Shown here: in pieces, positions 47,085 through 60,000 of the stretch
Layout: each line of letters begins with the position of its first letter
How positions within the stretch are numbered: position 1 is the first letter of the stretch
Assembly (NCBI RefSeq): GCF_022539665.2
Contig: NC_081331.1
Location: 2,018,501-2,082,500, forward strand
Source: Daphnia carinata
Taxonomy: Eukaryota > Arthropoda > Branchiopoda > Diplostraca > Daphniidae
DNA length: 64,000 nucleotides
Direction of reading: 5' to 3'
Program-made: the position numbers and the translations under genes
The notes under the pieces: generated by a model
Told to the model about the DNA's origin: nothing
The model's database searches: none
What the model saw: only the letters and a program-made list of their open reading frames with translations

Positions 47085-49840
47085 TTGTCACGCTAGCGCT
47101 GTAGCGTACTAGTAATGGTTTCGATTCGCAACTAATTTTATAGTTTAGATTACTCTAAAACTGTAAACTCTACGTAAAAACCAATTCCATTTTAGTTTTC
47201 TTTGCTTAATTTTGAATCAAAATCATATATAGTTATCTAGATTTAATGATATTATATTTTAATAGGATAAAATTTTAAGCCCGACAAAATAAGCCCGACT
47301 TAAAAAAAAAAAATTTTTTTTTAAATAAGAAGCAATAATATACACGATTTAGATTCAAAATTTAACAAGGATCACGAAAATCAACTTAGTTTTTACGTAA
47401 AATTTACGGTTTTTGAGTAACCTAAAGTATAAAGGTAGGTGCGAACTAGCTATTATGATAGCGCTGTATTACGCTATAACTATTTTGATTGCGCATAATT
47501 CAATAACCGTATAGATTACGGGCAAACTAACGTGCTAGTTAGATTGGTGTTCAATTTTGAGCCTTACGAGTGTATTTTTTTCGAATTCTGAAAGATGTCG
47601 CTTTTTGATGATTTTCGTAAAAATGAGAAGGCTATGGCCTTCTCACTTTTTCAATTTTCGTCAAATTCTAGTTTTCGTTAAAAATACAGTATTCCGATTC
47701 GAAATTGATCACTGATCACGAAAATGGGGCATATTTTTATATTAGGCTTCTATTTTTTGAATTGATTGTAAAAAACAGAAAATCGGGCTTATTTTGTCGG
47801 GCTTAAAATTTCTTCTAATTAAAAAATAATATCATTAAATCTAGATAATATATATGATTCTGATTCAAAATTTAACAAGGAACACGGTAATGAAATTTGT
47901 TGTTACGTAGAGCTTATGGTTTTTGAATAATCAAAGAAGTTTGATGTGTCAAGCTAGCGCTGTAGCGTACTGGCGCGCTAGTAATGGTTTCGATTCGCAT
48001 ACACATTAATTTTATATTATAGATTACTCCAAAACTATAAATTCTACGTAAAAACAAATTCCATTTTCGTGTTCCTTGGTCAATTTTGAAACAGAATCGC
48101 CTATAGTCATCTAGATTTAATGATATTATTTTTTAATAGGAAAGATTTTTAAGCCCGAAAGATAAAGTCGGGCTTATTTTTTGAACCCAATTTCACGGTT
48201 TTTTACCTTTTATTCAAAAACTATGAGTCCCACGAGAAAAAACCCTCATATTCGTGATGCCCGTTCAATTCTGCATCGAAACCATGTATTTAAAGCGAAA
48301 TCTAAAATTTTGCCAAAATTGAAAAAGTGAGAAGGCTATAGCCTTCTCACTTTTGTCAAAATCGGAAAAAAATCGAAATCTCTAGGAATGCGATGAAAAT
48401 CCCACAGTATAACCCAATTTTAACACTGATTCAGAAAAAGCCATCTGTTTTTTTGTCAAGTAAGCCGTTTTTGAAATAATCGTTATTTAAAGATAAAGTC
48501 GGGCTTATTTTCTTAAACCCAACTTCACCGTTTTTTACGTTTTATTTAAATGCTATGAGTCCCACGAGAAAACATCCCTCATATTCGTGATGCCCGTTCA
48601 ATTCTGCATCGAAACCATGTATTTAAAGCGAAATCTAAAATTTTGCCAAAATTGAAAAAGTAAGAAGGCTATAGCCTTCCTACTTTTGTCAAAATCGGAA
48701 AAAATCGAAATCTCTCGGAATGCGATGAAAATCCCACAGTATAACTCAATTTTTACGCTGATTCAGAAAAAGCCCTTTGTTTTTTTGTTAAGTAAGCCGT
48801 TTTTGAAATAATCGTCATTTTGAAAAAACTGGGCTTATTTTTTAAACCCAACTTCACGGTTTTTTACGTTTTATTCAAAAACTATGAATCCCACGAGAAA
48901 AAACCCCTCATATTCGCGATGCCCGTTTAATTCTGCATCGAAATCATGTATTTTAAGCGAAATTTAATATTTGGCCAAAAATGAAAAAGTAAGAAGGCTA
49001 TATCCTTCTCACTTTTTCAATTTTCGTCAAATTCTAGATTTGGTTAAAAATAGATTATTTTGATTCGAAATTGATCGCTGATCACGAAAATTGGGTGTAT
49101 TTTAATATTGGGATTATAGATTTTGAAGTAACCGTAAAAAAGTAAAATCGGGCTTATTTCGTTGGGCTCATTTTGTCGGGCTTAAAATTCTGTCCTATTA
49201 AAAAATAATATCATTAAATCTAGATAATTATATATGATTCTGATTCAAAATTCAACAAGAAACACGATAATGAAATTTGTTGTTACATAGAGTTTATAGT
49301 TTTTGAAGAATTAAAGAAGTTGGATGTGTCACGCTAGCGCTGTAGCGTACTGGCGCGCTAGTAAGGGTTTCGGTTCGCACCCAATTATATATTTTAGATT
49401 GCTCAAAAACTATAAACTCTACATAAAAACAACTTCCATTTTCGTGTTCCTTGGTTAATTTTGAATCAAAAGCACATATAGTTATGTCTATTTAATGATA
49501 TTATTTTTTAATAGGAAAAATTTTTTAGCCCGACAAAATAAGCCCGACCTTGTGTTTTTTTTGTTTAATCCATAAACTATAAGGCGAATTAAAAAATAAA
49601 CTTTATATTCGTGATTAGCATTCTATTCTGCATCGAAATCATGTATTTTAAGCCAAATTTGAAATTTGACCAAAAAGGAAAAAGTAAGAAGGCTGTGGCC
49701 TTCTCACTTTTCGTCAAATTCTAGATTTAGTTTAAAACACATTGTTCCCATTCTAAATTGATCGCTGATCACGAAAATCTGCCTCGTTTTGACTTTGGGC
49801 TTATAGTTTTCGATCTAAAATTTAAAAACGAATGAAAAAG
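47085..49840. repeat. Complex inverted and tandem repeat block
   Basis: Non-coding and AT-rich. Three elements share the core CTAGCGCTGTAGCGTACT (47093, 47954 and 49334). On the right of each core runs a similar arm containing TTTAATGATATTAT and ending AAGCCCGACAAAATAAGCCC or a close variant. Cores two and three are preceded by the reverse complement of that arm (47783-47950 and 49150-49327), so each can fold into a large hairpin. Between cores two and three are three tandem units of about 330 bp (from about 48168, 48497 and 48828), each starting near GTCGGGCTTATT and each holding an AAGGCTATAGCCTT-type palindrome. This suggests a non-autonomous foldback transposon or a satellite; no transposase or target-site duplication was seen. 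Confidence 0.7.
48323..48354. repeat. Perfect 32-bp palindrome
   Basis: The sequence around GAGAAGGCTATAGCCTTCTC reads the same on both strands for 32 bp, including flanking AAAA/TTTT. Related imperfect copies are at 47624-47645, 48660-48683, 48989-49012 and 49684-49707. Confidence 0.9.
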
Positions 49841-50119
49841 GTGGGCGCGCCAGCAGAGCGTTTTTAACGTTTATTACAAAAACTGCTGGTGTTACGTGAA
49901 AATGAATATTTTCCCCGAATTCAGTGCAGATATCAGATCCTGCACTGCCGAATGACGAATTAGGCTACCTGATAATCTACGATAACAGTTTACAACCATT
50001 CGGGGCCAATTCCGTTTTGCACCCCATGTGCATTATTCTAGAATCAAACGCTGTGATACGTCTTAAAAGGTTTTCATTTGATTTATAACATTTTACGGTT
50101 TCACGATATCCTGTAGAGG

Positions 50120-53100
50120 CTACACTGAAAAAGCTTTCTTCAGCTCGGTAATAGTGACGCTGACATAAGCAACTCGATCGGAATTAGAACTTTTTTCGAT
50201 TTCTCCTATAGTTGACCACAAATCTTCGAAGGAAACGATGGCGCTGGTCAAGGTACTCGGTGATATCCGACCTTTATTTTGACCCAGGCCTTCCAGCAGT
50301 CTTGCAATCACAACACAATCGACTAAGGTCTGTGGAATTAGTAAAAATAAAAGGCTGAAAAACAATTCATGCGTAAGAAATCGTAAAGCATGAGTATCGA
50401 ACCGTTTCATTTTCGTTGTCCTGGAATACTTCAAAAAATTCATCCAGCATCATTTTCGCCAATGCATTTTGAGTACAGAATGCTGCAATTATAGCTTTTG
50501 ACAACGGATTCTGACAAATTACATCATCCGCGTCCTTTTCGCCATCTCCTTGTCCAGGCTTGGGCGAGAGAAAAATCGAATAACTAATGAAGAATATTAT
50601 TTTTACATGAAAATACCGACTGATGCTGCATCATATCCAATCTAATGGTATCTGCCATCTTGCGCACGATTTCACGTATACTTTCGTGTTTTTCCGGGCG
50701 ATGCCGATGACATTCTTCCAAGATCTTCTTTACAATATCTCTTACAAGGGACCAGTCGTCCTATACAAATATATAAAATCCATCACATAAATTTCGTCGT
50801 AAAATTCATATTTACATTTACCAACCTCATCTAGGCCGAAGCTCGTGTTACTACCAGGCGATTTCATTAAGCTAGGGCACTCCAAAACCCAGTTGATGAT
50901 CAGATTAATCTGGCTTTCGCATTCAACATCACATTCGTTTCCTATAGTACGCTCGCTCCAAACAAAAACCAAGGCATGGTATGAACAGTTCATTGAGAGA
51001 GTCAGGTTCTTCAATGACGGATAGTTCGTAACTACTTGAAGAACAACATCCAAAAACTGACGAAAGACGTCCCAAGTCATGGAGTGAGTCATGACCAAGT
51101 TACTGATGGAGGAAACTGCCGAGGACAGCAGATCCCCTAGAATTGGGTTTTGGTCTGAATTTTCCATTAACCTATTTAGAACAGAAAGATCCTCTTTGTA
51201 ATTAATTAATAAAAATACAAAAAGGGGAAAAAATAATAATAATAACAACAAAATAATAATCATAATAAATTGGTTAGTAAGACCTCTTCATCCAGCTGAG
51301 TATTTCAATAATTTTTCCTTGTGATTCCACATACTTCAAATCAGACTTTTCTCTTTTATACGAACAAGCTAATACCAGGACCATTTTCACGTATAAAGAA
51401 GCTGCACCAAATAAGAAACTTTCCCGGTTGGTTAGCTTGTTGGAATCGTTTTCCACAATTAATAACACAGCATTTAGTGTCTCGCACAGCTTTTCTATCT
51501 GTAAGTTGCAACACAAAGTTAATAGAAATTTAACGAAATGAAGTAGAACATGAAAGGAGGACATAAATTATACAAAAACAGAAGTTCACCTGTTCTAAAT
51601 TTTTGCGCAAAATTATCTTCTTGTTGTAGGGGTGCTGTAAAATGTACCCCATGCAACGTAATCCCAACAAAGGCTTACTGTCCTTGAGTGTTTCGAAGGA
51701 GACTCGCTTTTTCCTAGTAGCTGTAGCACGATGGACAGTAAAGAAAGGATAAGGTACCGTAATTGTTATGCATTGTAACCATAAGGTACCTTTGCGTCTA
51801 CGAGTAACGGAAACGGGAGACTTTTCGGTTGTCAAATTCATTAGATTTCCTTGGAGGTGATCAGTTATTAGATCTAATAAATCTTCTCCGCGGCCCCAAG
51901 TGCACATGACGTCTACCAAATAGCTAAACTCCTTACTTGTCGCTTCATCCGTTAGCGATTTCAGTTGAGATTTGACAAAACTAAACAGCAACGTGGACGA
52001 TGACGAAGACATCAAGCCATACAGGCAAATAAGCGGTCGAAGACCTTCCGAGTTCTAAGCATGTGCGAAGTCTTGTGTCAATAAACTTTTACGAAGTGAA
52101 ATGTTTTTTAACAGACGTAACATAAAAAAAATCGGACCTTGAAATAGCGGAAGAAAAGCGAACACGTTTTTGTAAAACGTGACTTGATATTCTCCCAATA
52201 CACACCGTTTTGTGGTGCCTTGAATTTCGTCTTGTTTACGCTGAGAAGGATACACACTACATCGATCAATCCAATGATGCTGCATTCACTAAATTCTTCA
52301 TTGCCAGCTTCCTCACTGTCGGTGGATCCATCTAAGGCAAAGGAACAAGAAATTAGCATTCGAAATAGGAGTCAATATACGAAATGGCAGTGAATATAAC
52401 CTTGATTTTCTTTGTCCTCGTTTTCATTCTTATTTGGAATGCTTTCCGCACCTTCGCCTTGTCGAGACCTCTTGGCTCCACAAGGGCGCCGTTGATTAGC
52501 TGTTTCCTCTCTTTGCTGGCTACTTTTATTGCGCTGCAACTGTTTGTGGGTATGATTACGCAAAAACTTCCATATGATTAGGATCAATTGCGCAATTTGC
52601 TCAATCCCCACACATATATCTATGTATTGGTAAAATTTTCTAGAAGCTAACCGGTTATCCTGTAAATCGAACAAACGAGCTATTTTGCGTATTAAATTCT
52701 AGATTATAAAAGACTTACAATGATAAGACGTAGACAGCGCTGGAAAACTATTTCTGGCGTACTTTTGGGACAATAGAACGGGGCCAAAAGAGTTGTGAGA
52801 CGACGACATACGTTTTTTGAGGTTTCCATTGCAAGCCGACCAACTAATTGATTTACATCGATTACCTAAAAAAAAACAGTGTAGTCAGGAAAGTTCAAAG
52901 TACACCGGACATCTACGATACTAACCTCCCATAGTTTGCTAACTCTTAATTTTTGGACGTGCGTTAGCAAAAAGACATATTCAGACCGTACCTACAAAAA
53001 TTGGTTAGCGAAACGTTCATTTTGGTATACGTCGGAAAAATTGATATACTTTTTCATTGGGATCATGGAGTACTTTGTTGGTAACGGGAAGCATTTTCTC

Positions 53101-54850
53101 AAGAAGACTGTGGGTTTGTTTGCTCTCTAACATCATTACCAAACCCTTCACTACATGAGCACGGACGTCAGCGGAGGATGAGTCATATAGCAACTTTCTC
53201 ATCAGACATGTAATGAAGTCTTGAATGATATTAATTGGCACTATTTCCCAGTATTGAGATAGAATCCGACATGTGCCCTAGTTATACAATTCGGTTATTG
53301 CCGTGAAAAGTCTATTGTACATGATGAAATACCTGTATTGCGATTGTTCGTACAAGGGGTACGGGGTCCATCAAGGCACCAAGCATTATCGCCCACTGCT
53401 TCGTACGTACAGCTTCATCTTCCTCAAACCCTTCTCCACTTTCGAATGGGAAGGCGTCAAAAAATAAACACAACGCATTCCCACGCACCTATACATTGAA
53501 CGCCAAAATGAACAAAGAAAATCTCTTAAGGCATCTGCACAACCTAAAATTGACATCTAAATTACCAAGCCGTTGGACGCCTCCAGATAACGCCACAGAA
53601 TAGGTTTATAAAGGCTATGAATAAGGACTGCAACAGTGCGCTGTTTTCGCTGACGATGGATGGAATGTAGAAGATGGAAAAGCAGTTTGTTCATAGGCAC
53701 CTGTTAACAAGTATGAAAACAAGTGAGGCAATGTAGATTGGAACTGATTATGACTATTACCTTATTAACTCCACCTTCAATGACTCCTAAAGGTTTGCGA
53801 CAAGCTACGACTGCATGGTACATAAGATCTTGAATAGCAAATTCTATGTCTGCACGGCGTTCTTCAGATGCCATTCTCCACGCCTTAAAATAAATCTCTC
53901 CCAATGACTCGCAATCGTTCACTGTTGCAAGCGGGATAAACTTTTTCACTGTTTTTTGCAGCATCTGCATATTACACTTGGTTAGACAATATTAATTGTT
54001 TAACTTGTACACATTACCTGTACAATAACTGTACTAAAGTTAAACAAGCAAGCAATACATTTTCGTCCTTCATTGGAACCGATAAATTTGGAATTGGAAA
54101 CGGCAGAAAGAAACAATGTCAACAACCCAGAACTTTCAAGGATCAAAGCATTTAGCTTCTCAATAGATTGTTTCATGTCCCATAATTGTTTCACTGAAAC
54201 TAGCTGAAATGGGCATTTTGTAATTATTTTGATTTATCAAATATAAATTTTTTAAAATATATAACATACTGTAGCTTTTGGATGAATAGCTTGAGTAAGA
54301 AACCATTGGATGGTATTGATGGACAGAAAAGTTTCAAGTTCAGGATGAACTTTCCAGTAGTGTTCACTCATTTTACAAATACTTGTTGCTGCTGTTTTAC
54401 AGGTTACAAACTTCAAAGATCCATTCATAGCTTTTACAGATGGCTGTAATCCTTGAGGCTCATTATTAGACATGTTGTGGATGGTGTAAGTAGCCATGGT
54501 TGACATGACGAGTAACGTAGTCATGATTGAATCATTTTCGGGGGAATTTGGATTTTCTTTCAATAAATTGGTCTTTTGTGTAACCCATTTGGTGAAAACC
54601 GTCCATATTCCACTCAGGTCTTTTTTGGATAGGCGATCAACTGACTCTCTAACGGCCGAGATATTCTGCATATTAATAAATATCAAATTAGAAACCAAGC
54701 CAGTATTTTACGGCATGAGTTGTTTCACTGGTATCAGAAAACCAAGTGTACACAACATACGTTTACCTCAGATTCCACTCTCTCGTACCACCTGATAAAA
54801 ACTGCACAATCGGACGTCTCTACTGCACGTAGAAGAGCTTGGTGGTCCAT
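50120..54850 (-). CDS. NCAPG2: Condensin-2 complex subunit G2
   Basis: HEAT-repeat subunit of condensin II, which compacts chromosomes from within the nucleus. Eighteen exons join in phase from 54850: 54850-54767, 54665-54270, 54203-54018, 53964-53761, 53700-53566, 53488-53333, 53277-53050, 52991-52926, 52865-52719, 52659-52401, 52331-52138, 52054-51790, 51720-51590, 51498-51284, 51171-50826, 50760-50617, 50558-50403 and 50329-50120. The protein is about 1,173 aa, close to the roughly 1,140 aa of vertebrate NCAPG2. Diagnostic stretches are CRILSQYWEIVPINIIQDFI, SLLEKMLPVTNKVLHDPNEK, LRVSKLWEVIDVNQLVGRL and PKSTPEIVFQRCLRLII. A basic, Gln-rich segment about 680 residues in (RRPCGAKRSRQGEGAESIPN) may be a disordered linker. 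The 5' end is head-to-head with mRpL13. Confidence 0.9.
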
Positions 54851-54988
54851 CTTTTTCACTTGAAAAATGTTTCAGTATCAATGAAATTGTTGCTGCTTTC
54901 CCGCTCATACTCAAAAAATTCGCTTTTTCATCACAAAGCTATTGACGTATGTTTTGTGGCTGTCCCACTACAGTAAGCAAGGAGAACG
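54851..54988. promoter_or_regulatory. Bidirectional promoter of NCAPG2 and mRpL13
   Basis: Only 138 bp separate the two start codons on opposite strands, so both transcripts must start within or very near this interval. No TATA box is evident, which is usual for housekeeping bidirectional promoters. Confidence 0.7.
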
Positions 54989-55708
54989 ATGTCTGCTACG
55001 AAACGTGTACAGGTAAAATTTTTTAATCCACTGCAAAATGAACTATTGCAATTAATAGCTAATTTTTTCAGCAATGGTCGACTTTTAGTCGAATGTGGTA
55101 TCTGTATGATGCTCAGTGGCAAGATCCTTTTCTTTCTGCCAAAGTCCTGAGCCCATATTTAACTGGCCAAAACAAGCCCATTTACCATCCTTTAAGTATA
55201 CTGTCTCAGATGTCACATATCCTCATGAAAATTCGATCAGTTTTATAAATATACAATTTGTAGATGATTGTGGGGATCATGTCGTAGTAATCAACAGCCG
55301 AGAGATTGCACTGCGTGGAGATGAATGGAAGAAACGGGTTTATTTTCATCATACAGGATATCCCAGAGGAGCGTCATGGACCCTGGCCTGGGAACTACAC
55401 CAAAAAGATCCAAAGATGGTAACTAACTTTTCTCATGAACCTTTAATGAACAGAATCATTTTGTGTTTCTGTAGATTATGAGGAAAGCTGTGTACAAAGC
55501 TATTGCTAGTAATCTTGTTCGCAGAACCTGCATTGAAAGATTACACATTTACCCAGGATCGGAGATTCCAGAAGAGATAAAGAGCAATCTCAGTGGACAA
55601 ATTAGACCAATTATGCCAGTACCTAAGAGGCTTCAAGAATACAGCAAGGAAGAAATAGACAACTATCCAAAAGTATTTGAATTTCCAAATGACTATGTAC
55701 TACGATGA
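54989..55708 (+). CDS. mRpL13: Mitochondrial ribosomal protein L13 (uL13m)
   Basis: Exons 54989-55012, 55072-55195, 55264-55418 and 55475-55708 join in phase to 178 aa, the same length as human MRPL13. The protein is a component of the large subunit of the mitochondrial ribosome. Conserved stretches are QQWSTFSRMWYLYDAQWQDP, DCGDHVVVINSREIALRGD, KRVYFHHTGYPRGASWTLAW and RKAVYKAIASNLVRR. The first coding exon has only eight codons. A polyadenylation signal AATAAA is at 55744-55749. It shares a short upstream region with NCAPG2. Confidence 0.95.
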
Positions 55709-55743
55709 TTGGAGAATCATATCTGTTGTAGAATGATAGTATT

Positions 55744-55749
55744 AATAAA
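55744..55749 (+). terminator. Polyadenylation signal AATAAA of mRpL13
   Basis: AATAAA lies 36 bases after the stop codon, giving a short 3' UTR. Confidence 0.55.
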
Positions 55750-57048
55750 AAGAAACTTCTGGTTAAAAAAGGGTGGTTGGCTCTAAATAATAAATAATTT
55801 CATAGTTTACCTTAGAAAAACTGGTATCATCACCTACTTGCCACAAACTCAACACTTTTCTTGGTGAACTACAGGACAGCTGTTTTCAGTATATCAGTAC
55901 TACGAGTCTGACATACTCAGCGGCGAAGAAGGAATGGTGGGCGTCTTTGGGGTTAATAGATTTATGGGATGTATAATAATTTCCACCAATGTCGCCAGTC
56001 CTTAAAGCCTTTTAAGGACTTTTACCTGGGTGGTGAAATCGATCGACCTTTGTCTTGCACAGTTCACCTTGAACAAAAACGAATAGGTGGGCAACATCCA
56101 TATCCGAGAACCACTTGCTCATTTTTAAACACTTTGGATTTATCAACTAAGAAGTATCCGTGAATTCGATTATGTAGTTTTTCTCATTTATTCTCTTCTC
56201 GAGCCATGACGCATGACAGATTAATCGATATGGAAGATCAGGGGGGAAGTAGTTCATTGTTTAAATTACAAATTTGTTGTATTTTGTCAGCATTCATATC
56301 TTTTTTTCCAATTAATGACAAGATCGAACCGAACAAAAATGATACCTGGTTGACTCGAGTTTCGACGATGAGGACAACCCAAAAATGCAAAAAAATTAAA
56401 CAGGACTGCAAGAGGGGGACATTTTTGAATTCAAGATAGTCTCTTCTTTGCGTGACATAAAGAACTCCACAGTAGGGGAAAAACAGATGGCCAAGACTTC
56501 CCTCTAAAAAAAAATTCAAAGAAAAGAGAGAAGGGCTGCCACCAAGATAAAGAAATGGCACAAAAAGTGAAGTTGTATGAGGTTGGGGATGAACTAAAAA
56601 AAAGAAGGGGGAAAAAATGAAGACGGAATGCCAGTCTACATACGAAAAACGCTCCAAATGAAAACCAAAGAAAAAAAAAAAGATTTAAGCCCAAGTATTT
56701 TTCCATTTACTCACATAATGCGAAAGAAGGGTGGGGGGGGGGAGAAAAAATATGATGAAGGAGGGGAGGTAGAAGACGTTCAAAATTTAAAAAAAAAAAA
56801 AAAAAAGGAAAACAAGAATATTACTCCCGCAAGGTATAAAAAGACGGGACACGAGAATGACACAAAAACTATACACAGAAAATAGAAAAACAGGACACAG
56901 TTACGAGCGGACACACGACCGGCTTGATTTCTCAAAGGAAGAGCAAGATAGAGACAGCGCAGGAAAAGAAGGAATAGAAGCTAAATTAAAGAATAGAATG
57001 TGTGTGTTTGTGTGTGTGTGTGTGATCTAGAGTTTTTTTTATGTTTTC
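55750..57048. other. Convergent 3' region of mRpL13 and the septin gene
   Basis: The part right of about 56190 is likely the septin 3' UTR, since a minus-strand AATAAA is present at 56187-56192. It is rich in A- and G-runs (56733-56742, 56788-56806) and has a TG microsatellite near 57001-57022. The plus-strand frame 55969-56163 shows no domain. Confidence 0.45.
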
Positions 57049-60000
57049 CTAGAAGAGTCCCTTCTTCTTTTTCACCTTCTCCTTGTCCTTGCCGTCTACT
57101 TGCCTGCAAAGATAGGGGGCATTTGGTTAGTCAATGACTACAAAAAATATTAACAAAAATGTTTATGGCAACAAAACTGCTCTAAATGAATTTTTAATTA
57201 AGTGATTTCTGTAATGTTCTTGTTCTTTTGTGTGCTCAACGACCGATAGCCAAAAAAGATTGCCTATTCGTAAAATAATTTTTGATCTTTCTCATTTGTT
57301 CACCTTTGCAGAGCAAGTACAGACGTGAGAATTTGTACAAAACCCAATGAACTCCGAAAGAAGAAAAAAATTTTTAATAAAAATATGGTTAAGTAGAAAT
57401 GGCCTAACCACATGCGTTACCGTTGAAAGATTTCTAGTGTGTGAAATGAGAAACAACAAAAATGAGAACAAGGGAAAGAGAAAGTGACCCCATAATAAAA
57501 ATAATAAGAAAATTTTTTTTTCTTTAAATATTATGTGAAACGAAATGCATCATCAGTTGTTTCTTTTTGTTTTGCTTTTTTTTTGGCAGTCAGATAAGTA
57601 GTGAGCGAATTTCTCATTGCTGTTTGCATTCTTGGTTAGCGGCTGGCGGTTGTTGGGAGTAGGTTTCGGGCTTGCTGGCCGTGCGCAAAGAGAGCGACCG
57701 CTTGAAACGGATCGCCGCCCCGCTGACCGAGCGCTTGGGCTGATCAGCGCCGGACAATCCCCTAATTGTAATATTAATATGCATTCACCGTTTTCTTTTT
57801 TTTTTCTTTTCTTTGCGTTTTTTTTTCAGGGTTTTATGTAGTTATTTGATGCTTAGTATTGGCTTTAGCGAGCGAGTGAAAGTGAGTGAGTTAGTGCAGC
57901 CAGTTAAGGAAAACCATAAAAGAGTCTTTCAAAAACAAATAAATGTACATATCTACGTACTGCATAAACAGCCCAGTAAAGATTGATCAACAACTCGAGG
58001 CTAAATAACGTCATAAAAAGTTATGGGATCCCCGTCCCCGTTAAAAAAGAAAAGAAAAAAAAAGGAATCCGCCCCGAAAGGCAAATTGCTTGGTAAATAA
58101 AATAAAAATAAAACAAAAAATTCCTATGCGCCCAAATCCGACCCTTTTTTTTTTTGAATAACCAGAGAAATAGAAACAGAGAAAGAGAACTCATACCCAA
58201 AAAGAAAAAAAAAGAGAATGCGAAACTTACTCTCTGGAGTTGGCTTCGAGACTGCGTCGACGCATTTCTTCCAGCGTCAGGCCGGAAGCATTCTCCCATG
58301 CAGCCCTTTCGTTCTCAAAAGCTTTGCGCTTCTCCTCCAATTCCAGTTTCTGGGCCTCAAGCGAACGGAGGGTCTGCTCGTGTCGGCGTTGCAACTACGA
58401 TGGAAAAGGAAAAGATAAAACAAAAAGTGTAAGGATGAAATAAGAAAATATCTAATTGAATTTGTGGTAATTACGTCAGTTTCAGAGTCTTTGAGCTTCT
58501 GCGTCTTCTCTTTGACTTTCATTTCAAAGACTTGCTCCATCTCTTGCTCCATTTTCTTCATCTTGGCTTCGTGATCTCTTCGCTCCTCCTCCATTTGCGC
58601 CAACGGGTTCCTAATGAAGAGGCAGAAGATAAATGAGCCTCTGATTAGTGCCATCGACATAATGGTTATTATTTTTCTGTAGAAAGGAGCCTCCGGTTGA
58701 TGAACGACTTACCAAACCATCATAAACGGGCTCATTATCCAAGGAGAGCATGCACTGGAGAAAATTGCCAGATTATACTTAACTCAGAGAAAAGAAACGT
58801 GTTTATACGGTGCCAACTACAATTCAAGAAGCCATGCTCTCCTTTTTCATTTTCCAATAGGGGAAGAAAAAAGCAGGAAATACAACACGAAAAGACTAAC
58901 TTGTTAGAGATCCGATTAGATTTGCCTAACGTTCCATCATTGGCGGCAACTCCGACACCCGCCAGTTTGCGACAGCGGAAGTTTTCGTAGTGCACATTGT
59001 TTGTCACTTCTTTCAAATCTGTCATATGGGTCCGGATCAACATGTTTCGCAAAGCGATGAAATCACAATGTTCCATGTTTTCAACTAAAAAATGCCAATT
59101 TGAAGATCAAAACGAATTCTTTTTTTAATTCAAACAATGCAATCATACCTTCAACGACGCCCCAGGGATAGCGTCGTCCGCGAATCTTCCGGCCGTCGAC
59201 TTCGATAACAGTGTTGGACCCGACGACGGCAAAGGGCACTCGATCTCGGAGAGCGCGTTGGGATTTGCGCAATTCCTCGTCGTCGACATCGGGGAATTCG
59301 TAAATCTTAATCTTGTGCTGAGCAATTTCATTGAGAACCTGTTTTTTCTTTTAAATTTCAATATTCAAACAAAGGAAACACAAAACAAAAGAAAAACAAA
59401 GAAAAAGATTTTAAGTTAAACATGTCATCCGTTAAATCAAAGAAAGCCCAACCAACTTGTCAATAGAGAAATATGGCCGAACCTGTTTTTTAAAATAGGT
59501 GCACTCATCAGGCGTCATGGTGTCGGCCTTGGCCAAGACGGGGATGATGTTGACTTTATCGTGGAGTCGTTTCATAAATTCGATGTCGAGCGGCTTGAGA
59601 CCGTGACCCGACGGCTGGATAAAATAGAGGCAGACGTGAACGCGGTTATCGCGCATTGGCTGGCGCTGCACCCGCGATTCGGCGTTCAGGTACTCTTCAT
59701 ACTTGGATTCGATATAGTCCACGATCGGCTGCCAACTACATTGTTTGGAAAATAATCAAAATGAAAAATGCATGCTTTCATAAACCTGAAATTTATCTTT
59801 TTGAAAAAAGAAAAAAAAAAAACACGCACCAATTGCTGTTGTCTACCGCGTCACCGAATCCGGGTGTGTCAACTACGGTCAGTGTCAAATTAACTCCGTT
59901 TTCTTTCAAAAGAGTTTGGCACTGTTCCACCTAGCAAACAAACACAAAGAAAGTTTAGTAGATAACAAAAAAGAAACACAAGACAAAAAAGGAACATACT

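Noticed and set aside
47085-49840. CRISPR-like array
   Set aside because: Repeats are hundreds of bases long, degenerate and inverted; the DNA is animal.
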